Shown here in pieces: positions 1-7,072 of a stretch of DNA of 22,269 nt. A model generated the notes under the pieces. That model searched no databases. It was given only the letters and a program-made list of their open reading frames with translations, and was not told where the DNA came from. The number at the start of each line of letters is the position of its first letter. The stretch's first letter is position 1. Origin of the DNA: CAYMRB01 sp964392615 (GTDB taxonomy: Bacteria > Planctomycetota > UBA8108). Both the position numbers and the translations under genes were made by a program. Where the stretch lies: the NCBI GenBank assembly GCA_964392615.1, contig CAYMRB010000123.1:1-22269 (forward strand), in the 5' to 3' direction.

Positions 1-120
1 GGCGCCCTGGAGAGCTCTCAGCCGCGTCGAACGCCTTTCCTGGACGGGCTCCTAGTGCCGGATCTGCTCGACGCGCTTTCCTCGCTCCGACCGGGCGAAA
101 CCAGGATCGTCGGGGCCTAG
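1..120 (+). CDS. 3' end of an unknown protein (partial)
   Basis: Frame 1 is open from the window edge to a TAG at 118-120 and encodes the last 39 residues of a protein, ending in RPGETRIVGA. About three quarters of the codons end in G or C, which matches the real genes of this window and supports true coding. The tail is leucine- and aspartate-rich (DGLLVPDLLDALSSL) and looks like a C-terminal amphipathic helix, but no family can be recognised from so short a piece. It converges with the methyltransferase gene that ends at 179. The 58-base spacer has no convincing terminator. Confidence 0.45.
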   Translation, partial: GALESSQPRRTPFLDGLLVPDLLDALSSLRPGETRIVGA

Positions 121-178
121 CAAACGAGCGAGCGAAACCGAGCTCAAGGCCCTGGCTCGAGCGGAGAGAGGTCGCGAA

Positions 179-754
179 TCACCCCTTCGCGCGCCGCTGC
201 CGGACCGCTTCGTACAGGCACACGCCTGTCGCGACGGACACGTTCAGGCAGTCGACGTGACCGGCCATCGGGATGCGGACGAGGAGGTCGCACGTCGACC
301 CGGTCAGCCGGCGTATTCCCTCGCCTTCGGCGCCGAGGACGAGGGCGAGCGGGCCGGTGAGGTTCGCGTCGTAGATGTCGCCGTCGGTCTCGTCCGCCGT
401 ACCGACGAGCCACACCCCCGCCTCCTGCAGACGCGCGAGCGTGCGCGACAGATTCGTCACCTGCACGAACGGCACCGACTCCGTCGCGCCGCACGAAACC
501 TTGCGGACGGTTTCGGTGATCGACGCGGCACGCTTGCGCGGCGCGATGACGGCGTGGACTCCCGCGCCGTCCGCCGTGCGCAGACACGCGCCGAGGTTGT
601 GCGGATCCTGCACGCCGTCGAGGACGAGCAGGAACGGCACGTCGAGACGGTCGACGAGCTCGAACAGATCCTCCTCGTCGAGCGACGGCAGCGTGCGCGC
701 GGCCGCCGCGTGGCGGTTGTCCCGAGAGCCCTTGGAGCGCGATCGGCGGCTCAT
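179..754 (-). CDS. TrmH/SpoU-family RNA 2'-O-methyltransferase, short form
   Basis: Predicted SAM-dependent 2'-O-ribose methyltransferase of rRNA or tRNA with the SPOUT knotted fold. The 191-residue protein shows the three family motifs: motif 1 around residues 46-61 (LDGVQDPHNLGACLRT, with N53 and R59), motif 2 at 137-147 (LALVLGAEGEG) and motif 3 at 161-178 (IPMAGHVDCLNVSVATGV). RlmB-type members normally carry an extra N-terminal L30e-like substrate-binding domain of about 75 residues. Here a basic leader of about 20 residues precedes the catalytic domain. The ATG at 754 was chosen because translation further upstream is low-complexity Arg/Ser and lies inside the kinase gene. The gene begins 10 bases after the kinase stop on the same strand, so the two are probably cotranscribed. 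The exact RNA target cannot be told; RlmB-like specificity is only a guess. Confidence 0.88.
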   Translation of the reverse strand: MSRRSRSKGSRDNRHAAAARTLPSLDEEDLFELVDRLDVPFLLVLDGVQDPHNLGACLRTADGAGVHAVIAPRKRAASITETVRKVSCGATESVPFVQVTNLSRTLARLQEAGVWLVGTADETDGDIYDANLTGPLALVLGAEGEGIRRLTGSTCDLLVRIPMAGHVDCLNVSVATGVCLYEAVRQRRAKG

Positions 755-764
755 GCCGTGTGCC

Positions 765-2288
765 TCACTCTTCGCCCTCCGAGAGCGCGAACAGCCGGTG
801 CGAGATCGCCTTCGTCGCCGGGTAGATCTCGCGGTACGCCTCGAAGCGCTCGCGATAGCGGCGCGCGTGGTCGGGGCGCGGCTCGAGGACGTCGACGACC
901 TTCGCCGACGCTGCGGCCAGCTCGTCGGCTTCCGCGTCGGACGCCAGGATGCCCGCGGCACGCGCGCCCATCAGTGCGGCGCCGAGCCCTGCCACCTCGC
1001 TGGCCGACAGGATCGCGACGGGGCGCTCGAGGATGTCGGCCGCGATTTGCATCCACGTCCGCGACCGCGCGGCGCCGCCGATGGCCTTGAACAGCTCGAT
1101 GCCGACACCGGCGTCGGAGTAGATCTCGCTGTTGATCTTGATCTCGTAGACGACGCCCTCGAGGATCGCCTTGACGATCTCCTTGCGCGACGTCGTCAGC
1201 CGCAGCCCGAGGACCGCGCCGGCGGCCTTCGGGTCGAGGTGCGGCGTGCCGCTCATCGCGAAGTGCGGCAGCACCAGGAGACCGGTCGGCGCGTCCGGAA
1301 GGTCGGCGCAGATGATCTCGTACGGATCGACGCCCTTGTCAGCGGCGATCGATAGCTCGTCGCCGGCGAGCTGGTCGCGGTACCACTTCAGCAGCGAGCC
1401 GCCGGTCCAATTGTAGGCGATCGAGATGTACCCGTCGCCGGCCGTCGGGTAGTAGCACAGATTGTTCGCGAGCATCGGGCCCGCGTCGGGGACGCGTTCG
1501 AGGTTGACGCCGAGGCACACCACGGTGCCGCCGGCGAGCATCGACTCGCCGGGACGGATGCCCGCGCCGAGGACTCCGGCGGGTTGATCGTGCAGTCCCG
1601 CTCCGACGACGCAATCGTTCGGCAGACCGAGGTCGTTCTGACCGAGCGTACCGACCGTCGTGCCCGGGGCCGCCGTGGCCGCGAACACATCGCGCGTCAG
1701 GCCCGCCGCAGCGAGGATCTCGTCCGACCAGTCGCGCTTCCCGACGTCGAGCGCCATCGTGCGCGCTGCCATCGAGTGATCGATCAGCGGCGTCAGGCCC
1801 AGGCTAGCGTGAGTGAAGTCGCCGAAGCAGAGGAACTTCTCGGCGCGTGCGAACACGTCGGGGTCCTGGTCGCGACGCCAGAGGATCTTGAAGAGCGTGT
1901 GGCAGCCGTTGACGCCGTGACCGGTGATGTCGAAGATCCGCTCGCGCGAGATCTTCTCGACGAACGGAGCGACGTGGTCGTCGCCGCGGGCGTCCATGCC
2001 GACGATCGCGCCGGCCACCGCCTTGCCGTTCGCGTCGACCGGGACCGCCGCCTCGCCCATCGAGCTCGTCGCGATCGAACGGATCGGATCGGACGACGTT
2101 CCGGCGGCGACCTCCGACAGGACCGTGCGGATCGCCGTTAGCACCTCGTGCGGGTCGAGCTCGAGGTGGCCGGGGCGGGGGCTGACGAGGTCGTACTCGC
2201 GGTAGGAAGAGGTCAGGACGGCGCCGTCCTCGCGGAAGACGACCGCCTTGACGCCGGTCGTGCCGATATCGAGACCGCAGATCGACAT
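765..2288 (-). CDS. FGGY-family carbohydrate kinase
   Basis: ATP-dependent sugar or polyol kinase of the FGGY family (xylulokinase, gluconokinase, glycerol kinase), cytoplasmic, 507 residues, a normal length. The N-terminal phosphate-binding motif is GLDIGTTGVKAVVF (5-18). The catalytic base should be D234 in AGLHDQPAGVLGAG; xylulokinases usually have GDN and glycerol kinases GDQ here. The C-terminal FGGY signature region spans about 403-440 (AIGGAARSRTWMQIAADIL, then EVAGLGAALMGARAAG). The substrate is not fixed by the sequence; the HDQ variant argues against glycerol kinase. An SD-like GGAGAG lies 11 bases before the ATG. The gene is divergent from the YbaK gene and is followed after 10 bases by the TrmH-type methyltransferase. 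Confidence 0.9.
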   Translation of the reverse strand: MSICGLDIGTTGVKAVVFREDGAVLTSSYREYDLVSPRPGHLELDPHEVLTAIRTVLSEVAAGTSSDPIRSIATSSMGEAAVPVDANGKAVAGAIVGMDARGDDHVAPFVEKISRERIFDITGHGVNGCHTLFKILWRRDQDPDVFARAEKFLCFGDFTHASLGLTPLIDHSMAARTMALDVGKRDWSDEILAAAGLTRDVFAATAAPGTTVGTLGQNDLGLPNDCVVGAGLHDQPAGVLGAGIRPGESMLAGGTVVCLGVNLERVPDAGPMLANNLCYYPTAGDGYISIAYNWTGGSLLKWYRDQLAGDELSIAADKGVDPYEIICADLPDAPTGLLVLPHFAMSGTPHLDPKAAGAVLGLRLTTSRKEIVKAILEGVVYEIKINSEIYSDAGVGIELFKAIGGAARSRTWMQIAADILERPVAILSASEVAGLGAALMGARAAGILASDAEADELAAASAKVVDVLEPRPDHARRYRERFEAYREIYPATKAISHRLFALSEGEE

Positions 2289-2413
2289 GGGAATTCAGGC
2301 TCTCCAGCGCGCTGGTGGTGGGCTTCAGAGGCCCGTCCTTCTTACTATGACCGGCGCGTCGGGCGCAACGGGCGGTTGTTCTTTTCGCGCTTCCATCCAG
2401 ATATACTGGCGGT

Positions 2414-2503
2414 AGAAGTGGACCGGCTGAACCACCGATCACACCGCCTCTGCCGGCCGCGAGCAGCCCTCTTTTCAACGGGCTGCCAGAAGTGGGCCGG
2501 TTG
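2414..2503. repeat. Imperfect 16-bp direct repeat in the divergent spacer
   Basis: Two copies of agaagtggnccggytg lie at 2414-2429 and 2488-2503, 74 bases apart, matching at 14 of 16 positions. They flank the inner hairpin of the YbaK leader, and the downstream copy contains its outer stem strand. No protein-coding explanation is apparent. They could be paired binding sites of a regulator controlling the divergent kinase and YbaK genes, or a remnant of a small duplication. Confidence 0.5.
2453..2500 (+). promoter_or_regulatory. Nested stem-loop in the leader of the YbaK gene
   Basis: An inner perfect 7-bp stem pairs GCAGCCC (2463-2469) with GGGCTGC (2480-2486) around a 10-base pyrimidine-rich loop. 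An outer 6-bp stem pairs CCGGCC (2453-2458) with GGCCGG (2495-2500). There is no T-run on either strand, so it is not a classical terminator. It ends 20 bases before the Shine-Dalgarno sequence of the YbaK gene and may be an operator or a structured 5' UTR. A TATACT box at 2402-2407 could be the -10 element of a promoter reading into it, but no good -35 is present. Confidence 0.4.
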
Positions 2504-2520
2504 GAGGTCGGACTATCTGT

Positions 2521-2527
2521 AGGAGGT
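2521..2527 (+). promoter_or_regulatory. Strong Shine-Dalgarno site for the YbaK gene
   Basis: AGGAGGT, 5 bases before the ATG at 2533, is a near-perfect anti-SD match and fixes the start of the deacylase gene. Confidence 0.8.
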
Positions 2528-2532
2528 GTCCG

Positions 2533-3009
2533 ATGCCTGCTGAGAAGCTGAAGCAGTTCCTCGACGACGAAAGCGTCCGCTACATCATTATCCGGCACTC
2601 GCCGGCGTTCACGTCGCAGGAGGTCGCGGCGTCCGCGCACATCCCCGGCCGCGAGCTGGCGAAGACCGTGATGGTGAAGCTCGACTCGGAGATGGCGATG
2701 GCCGTGCTCCCGGCGCCGGTGCGCCTGGACCTCAAGCTGCTCAAGGAGGTCGCCGGCGCCGACGCGGTCGAGCTGTCGAGCGAGAACGAGTTCAAGAGCT
2801 CGTTCCCCGACTGCGAAGCCGGAGCGATGCCGCCGTTCGGCAACCTCTACGGCATGGAGGTGTACGTCGACGAAGCGCTGGCCGCTGACGAGCAGATCGC
2901 CTTCAACGCCGGCACGCATGCCGAGCTGTTCCAGCTGCCGTACGCGGAGTTCGAGCGTTTGGTCGGACCGGTCGTCGCGCGTCTCGGCATCGTGACCGAA
3001 GTCGTCTGA
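2533..3009 (+). CDS. YbaK/EbsC-type aminoacyl-tRNA deacylase
   Basis: Predicted trans-editing enzyme that hydrolyses mischarged aminoacyl-tRNA (Cys-tRNA(Pro) in classical YbaK, Ala-tRNA(Pro) in ProX relatives), cytoplasmic. The 158-residue length is typical. Family hallmarks are the strand with the conserved lysine K44 (ELAKTVMVKLD), the GAMPPFG loop at 97-103 that lines the substrate pocket, and the C-terminal AGTHAELFQLPYAEFERL block (126-143). N-terminal sequence such as TSQEVAASAHIPG matches the usual substrate-cap region. The start is set by a consensus SD 5 bases upstream. The gene stands alone, divergent from the kinase and convergent with AMP nucleosidase. Which amino acid is edited cannot be read off. 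Confidence 0.9.
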   Translation: MPAEKLKQFLDDESVRYIIIRHSPAFTSQEVAASAHIPGRELAKTVMVKLDSEMAMAVLPAPVRLDLKLLKEVAGADAVELSSENEFKSSFPDCEAGAMPPFGNLYGMEVYVDEALAADEQIAFNAGTHAELFQLPYAEFERLVGPVVARLGIVTEVV

Positions 3010-3031
3010 GGCGTTCGGTTCAGACGGCGTT

Positions 3032-3055
3032 GAGCCGCCGCGAAGCGGTCGGCTC
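3032..3055. terminator. Strong GC hairpin between convergent genes
   Basis: GAGCCGCCGC (3032-3041), loop GAA, then GCGG-T-CGGCTC (3045-3055) form a 10-bp stem with one bulged T. It sits 23 bases after the YbaK stop and 84 bases beyond the AMP nucleosidase stop on the other strand. There is no U-tract in either direction, so this would be a T-less, probably bidirectional terminator or transcript-end stabiliser. The structure is plain in the sequence; its role is inferred from position. Confidence 0.5.
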
Positions 3056-3139
3056 CAACTCCGCGCGCATGGGCAGCCGTACGAGAGATTTCCGCAGCCG
3101 CGGCGCCGACCCTGCGGGCAGCTCATGCGCCCTTCGACG

Positions 3140-4321
3140 TCAACCCGGGCCGCCCATGAGCGGTTCGTCCGCCGAGCGCAAGCTGCTGTTCGGCAGCCCG
3201 TCCGGCCAATCGCACTTGGCCAGCTCGAGCGCGCGGATCGCGATGTCCACGTGCTTCCTCTGCGTCTCGCGGTAGAACTGCATCGCCTCGCCGGGCAGTT
3301 TCGGCTCGCCGTGAAGCGGCTTGTCCGACACGCACAGTAGCGTCGCATTCGGCACGCGATAGCGAAAGCCGTTGGCGGCGACCGTGGCCGACTCCATATC
3401 GATCGCCAGGCTGCGCGACTGCTGGAGATCGCGCAGTGTCCGGCGCAGCGCGAGCTCCCAGTTTCGATCGACCGTCGTGTACACGGTGCCGAGGCGGTAC
3501 TCGATGCCCTGCTCGTCGATCGCCAGCTCGAGGTACTTGTTCAGCAGCGAGCTCGGCGCGACGGGAACGTTGAGCGGCAGCGCGTCGTCGAGCACCCGGT
3601 CGGCGCGCATGTACCCCGACGCGAGGACGAAGTGGCCAATTTCCTGGTGATTCCGGATGCCGCCGCAGTGACCGACCATCAGGATCGCGTCCGGGCGCAA
3701 CACCGCGAGGTGGTCCGTGCAGGTCTTCGCGTTCGATGGACCGACGCCGATGTTGACGATCGACACGCCCTTGTTGTCGTCCATCACGTGATGGAACGCC
3801 GGCATCTGCACGGGCCGCTTCGGCCGCACGCAGTCGGGGAAGCGCTCCTCGAACGCGTGCATGTGCATCTCGTAGTTGGTCAGCAGGATGTAGCGCTGAA
3901 ACTCGTGGGCGTGTGTTCCCGTGTAGTGCTCGAGGCGCTCGATCGACAGCTCGATGCGCTCGGGGGCGAACAGGAAGAGCTTCTTTCGCGTGATGTCCCA
4001 GTCCTCCTCGTCGATGAGGTCGAAGAGGACCGGATCCGTCAGCGTGATCAGCGGACGGGACGGTTCGATCCGCACCCGTGCCTGCCGGCGCACGAGCCGA
4101 GTGAGCTCGCGCTTCAGGTACCAGCGATAGGCGGCCGGGCGGGCCAGCTCGCCCGAGATTTCCGGGTTGTGCTGCGACCACATCCGACTGACGGTGAGCT
4201 TCGGGTAGCGCCCGGCGTCGTAGATCGCCGTCATGCGATCGCACGCCTCGCGGATGCGGTCGGCGAGCGCCTCATCGCTTTCGTGCTCCGCCAGGGGAGC
4301 GATCTCGAGCATCTCGGACAC
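3140..4321 (-). CDS. amn: AMP nucleosidase
   Basis: Predicted to hydrolyse AMP to adenine and ribose 5-phosphate (EC 3.2.2.4), cytoplasmic, in purine salvage and adenylate control. With the GTG start it has 393 residues, somewhat shorter than E. coli Amn. The N-terminal AMP-nucleosidase domain (about 10-150, with YPKLTVSRMWSQHNPEISG) is followed by a PNP/UDP-phosphorylase fold: IVNIGVGPSNAKT (188-200), MVGHCGGIRNHQEIGHFVLA (215-234), AIDMESATVAANGF (306-319) and LLCVSDKPLHGEPKLPG (328-344). The DMES and SDKP motifs carry the expected ribose- and base-binding residues. GTG at 4321 is preferred because GAGGAGA lies 7 bases upstream; the in-frame ATG at 4312 would have a 16-base spacing. The last 20 residues are poorly conserved. 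Confidence 0.9.
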   Translation of the reverse strand: MSEMLEIAPLAEHESDEALADRIREACDRMTAIYDAGRYPKLTVSRMWSQHNPEISGELARPAAYRWYLKRELTRLVRRQARVRIEPSRPLITLTDPVLFDLIDEEDWDITRKKLFLFAPERIELSIERLEHYTGTHAHEFQRYILLTNYEMHMHAFEERFPDCVRPKRPVQMPAFHHVMDDNKGVSIVNIGVGPSNAKTCTDHLAVLRPDAILMVGHCGGIRNHQEIGHFVLASGYMRADRVLDDALPLNVPVAPSSLLNKYLELAIDEQGIEYRLGTVYTTVDRNWELALRRTLRDLQQSRSLAIDMESATVAANGFRYRVPNATLLCVSDKPLHGEPKLPGEAMQFYRETQRKHVDIAIRALELAKCDWPDGLPNSSLRSADEPLMGGPG

Positions 4322-4472
4322 GCGGCGGTCTCCTCGGCGAAAGGGGTACTGACAGTGTATCGACCGCCGAGCTGTCTGCACGCTCGACTGTCGCGCAGCG
4401 CCTCGTTATCGGTCGATTCGATCCCCACCCGGCGGCTGGACTCACTCGACGCCGTCGACCGAAGAACCGATC

Positions 4473-4495
4473 GGGCACCGGAACATCCGGTGTCC
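4473..4495 (+). promoter_or_regulatory. Hairpin abutting the Shine-Dalgarno of the membrane phosphatase-fold gene
   Basis: GGGCACCGG (4473-4481), loop AACAT, CCGGTGTCC (4487-4495) form a 9-bp stem with a single G-T pair. It ends 2 bases before the SD GGAGG (4498-4502), which is 6 bases before the GTG start at 4509. It could hold the ribosome site in a structured context or be a dyad operator in the divergent spacer shared with AMP nucleosidase. Function is inferred only from position. Confidence 0.4.
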
Positions 4496-4508
4496 GTGGA
4501 GGTACGGC

Positions 4509-7031
4509 GTGACGATTCCTTGGCGACGACGGCGACAGGACTGCGCGGCGGCTCTCGCGGCGTCGACGATCTCGAGCCGCGATGACTGCACGAAGCGCGT
4601 CGGCGCACTCGCCGTCGCCGCGCTAGCGTGGCTGTTCTTTCTCGTCCTCTACCAGGCGTTCTTCCACTTTGGCGCGCCCGAGAAGTTCGTGCTCATCGGG
4701 CTCGAGATGCCGTTTCTCCAGCTCCTGTACGACGTCCTCGCGCAGCACTTCGCCGTGCTGGCCGGTGTCGTCTCAGCGGGACTGTCGCTGCCGCTCATCG
4801 CGGTCCTGTGGCGCAGCCCGTGGCGCTGGGCCGCCGTCGCGCCGTCGGTCGCGCTGTCGCTCGGTGTCGTCGGGCTGCTCCGCGCGCCGGACACCCTCGA
4901 GCTCACGGACGTGCAGGGAGCCCTGACGGTCGGACAGATTCTCGCCGGCACGGCGGCGTTCGTTCTCCTGCTCGACGTCGCGGGCGGCGGGAATCGAGCC
5001 GTGAGCCTGCGACTGGCGCCGCGCCCGGTCGTTCGCGTGCTCGTTGCGGTCGGGCTCGGCGCGCTGGCGTTCTACTCCGGGCGCGAGCTTCTCGCTCCGA
5101 GCTGGTGGGCCGACTCTCCCGCGCGCGCGGGGTACTTCGTCCTCGCCGCGCTGCTCGTCGCGCTATTGCGGGGCACGGTCGTCGAGCCGCTGATCGGCGC
5201 TGGTCGCTCGTCGGCCTTCCTGCGCGTCGTGCTGTGGATCGCGGTGGTCGACGGATTTGCGACCTACCGCGCGTGCGAGATCCTCGGCTATCACATCGGC
5301 TCGATCTATCCGTTCGTCGTGCGCACCGAGGTGCACCTGTCGGTGTTCTTCGACGCGCTCGCGACGTGGTGCTGTGTCGCGCTAGTCGTCGTCGATCTCG
5401 TCGCGATCCGCATCGCGCGAGGTGGATTCGAGGCCTTCGATCGACGCTTCTCGGCGCTCGAATCGACGGCGCTTCTGCCCTTCGTGCCGCTCGATCGCCT
5501 ACTGCGGCCGTGGCTCGGTCCTCGTGCGCGGTTCCTCGCGTGCTGGGCGACCGTCTGGTATCTGCCGCTCGGCGTCGTGCTTTGGCGCTATCACGGCGGC
5601 TTCCTGTTCTTCCTCCTCGGCCCGGCCGTGCCGCTCGCGCTGCTGTGGGGCGGTGCGGTCTTCGCGAGTCAGGCGAGCGTCGTGTTCCTGCGCCCGCGTT
5701 CGGCGACCGACGCGCCGACGGCGACGAAGGCGCCCGTGTGGCGCCGGTGCGTTCCCGTCGCGACGATTGCCGTGGCGGTCCTGGCGATCGTCCTGCTGCC
5801 CGGTCGCGTCACGCCGTGGGGCGAGATCTTCCGCGAGTACGGCGCCAGCGAACGTTTCGTCGCGGAGGCGCTCGCGCCGTTCGCGCGTCCGGTCGGGACG
5901 CCGCATCGCGGGCTGCTCTCGCGCGTGCGTCAGCGTGAGCACTCGTACCGCGTCGAGGCCGCAACTGACGAACGCGCCTTGCGTGGCTACAACGTCGTGC
6001 TGCTGACCAGCGACGCCCTGCGCGCCGAGAGCCTGGGTTGCTACGGCTACGACCGCGATACGTCGCCGCACATCGATCGACTGGCGCGCGAATCGACGGT
6101 CTTTACGCGCGCGTTCGCGCCGGCGAATCACACGTTCACGAGCATCGGATCGCTCCTGTGCGGCGATCTGCGCCACGAGCCCATCGGAACCTACCGTGGT
6201 ACGTGGCTCGCCGGACTCCTCGAGACCGAAGCTCTCGCCGAGGCGCTGATCTACAACTCGTACATGCTCCACCTGCCGCCGACTCCCGACGTCGACGGAA
6301 TCGACGCCGTGACGGACTACGAGCTCGACGAGCGCGATCGGCTCCGCGACGACCTCACGCGTCTGAGTCCTGATCCGTTCCTTCTGTGGGTCCACAACAA
6401 GGGCACCCACATGAAGTACTACTTCCGGCCGTCGTCGACCGACTTCGGCTCGCGGCAGATCGATCTCTACGACAACAACGTGCACTACTTCGACGACTTC
6501 GTCGGCGCGACGCTCGGGCTCCTCGACGAACTCGGCTTGGGCGACCGCACGATCGTCGTCGTCTCGAGCGACCACGGCGAGCACTTCAACGAGCACGGCA
6601 TCTGGGGGCATGCGTGCCCGTCGTTCTACGACCAGGTGATCCGCATTCCGCTGATCGTTCGCGTGCCGGGACAGAGCGCGCGTACGATCGACTCGCCCGC
6701 GACGCTGACGGACCTCGGGCCGACGCTCGTCGAGCTGCTCGGCTGCTCGCTCTCCTCGACGCCGGAGTGGGTCGTGTCGTGGCGCGATGCTCTGCTCGGC
6801 GAGGACTTCGACGCGCCGGATCGCGTCCTACCGCTCACCGCGATGGGCTTCAGCGCCGTCGGCGTGATGCGTCCCGATCGCTCGGTCTTCTTCGTGAACG
6901 AGCGGGAGGAGTGGTATCTCGACCATCGCATCGATCCGTACGAGCGACGCAACCTCGTACGTTTGCACGCGGACCGTGCGGCGGAGGGCCGGCGGGCGTG
7001 GCGCGAGTTCTTTCTGCCCGTTGCCGACTGA
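4509..7031 (+). CDS. Polytopic membrane protein with alkaline-phosphatase/sulfatase-superfamily domain
   Basis: An 840-residue inner-membrane protein. A basic leader of about 30 residues is followed by many hydrophobic segments spread over roughly residues 31-425, then an extracytoplasmic sulfatase-like domain from about 490 to 800. Metal-site motifs are visible: VVLLTSDALRAESLGCYGY (D502) and SSDHGEHFNEHGIWGH (D688, H689). The formylglycine signature CxPSR of true sulfatases is absent. The aligned stretch is HTFTSIGSLLCG, with Thr542 where the nucleophile should be. Thr nucleophiles are known in EptA-type phosphoethanolamine and LtaS-type phosphoglycerol transferases, so this may be a lipid or glycan phospho-group transferase; that is inference. 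The GTG start is supported by GGAGG 6 bases upstream. It is monocistronic and convergent with the TonB receptor gene. Confidence 0.8.
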   Translation: MTIPWRRRRQDCAAALAASTISSRDDCTKRVGALAVAALAWLFFLVLYQAFFHFGAPEKFVLIGLEMPFLQLLYDVLAQHFAVLAGVVSAGLSLPLIAVLWRSPWRWAAVAPSVALSLGVVGLLRAPDTLELTDVQGALTVGQILAGTAAFVLLLDVAGGGNRAVSLRLAPRPVVRVLVAVGLGALAFYSGRELLAPSWWADSPARAGYFVLAALLVALLRGTVVEPLIGAGRSSAFLRVVLWIAVVDGFATYRACEILGYHIGSIYPFVVRTEVHLSVFFDALATWCCVALVVVDLVAIRIARGGFEAFDRRFSALESTALLPFVPLDRLLRPWLGPRARFLACWATVWYLPLGVVLWRYHGGFLFFLLGPAVPLALLWGGAVFASQASVVFLRPRSATDAPTATKAPVWRRCVPVATIAVAVLAIVLLPGRVTPWGEIFREYGASERFVAEALAPFARPVGTPHRGLLSRVRQREHSYRVEAATDERALRGYNVVLLTSDALRAESLGCYGYDRDTSPHIDRLARESTVFTRAFAPANHTFTSIGSLLCGDLRHEPIGTYRGTWLAGLLETEALAEALIYNSYMLHLPPTPDVDGIDAVTDYELDERDRLRDDLTRLSPDPFLLWVHNKGTHMKYYFRPSSTDFGSRQIDLYDNNVHYFDDFVGATLGLLDELGLGDRTIVVVSSDHGEHFNEHGIWGHACPSFYDQVIRIPLIVRVPGQSARTIDSPATLTDLGPTLVELLGCSLSSTPEWVVSWRDALLGEDFDAPDRVLPLTAMGFSAVGVMRPDRSVFFVNEREEWYLDHRIDPYERRNLVRLHADRAAEGRRAWREFFLPVAD

Positions 7032-7072
7032 GGGCTTCCTGGCAGAAGAGCCTCTATCCAGCAGCTTTCCCG

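Noticed and set aside
1804..3348. A 514-codon - strand open frame spanning the kinase start, the spacer and the YbaK gene
   Set aside because: It runs antisense to YbaK and out of frame with the kinase; the translation is low-complexity Arg/Pro and lacks motifs.
7032..7053. Imperfect hairpin between the convergent phosphatase-fold and TonB genes
   Set aside because: Only 4 bp plus a 2-base bulge plus 2 bp, with no T-run; too weak to call a terminator.
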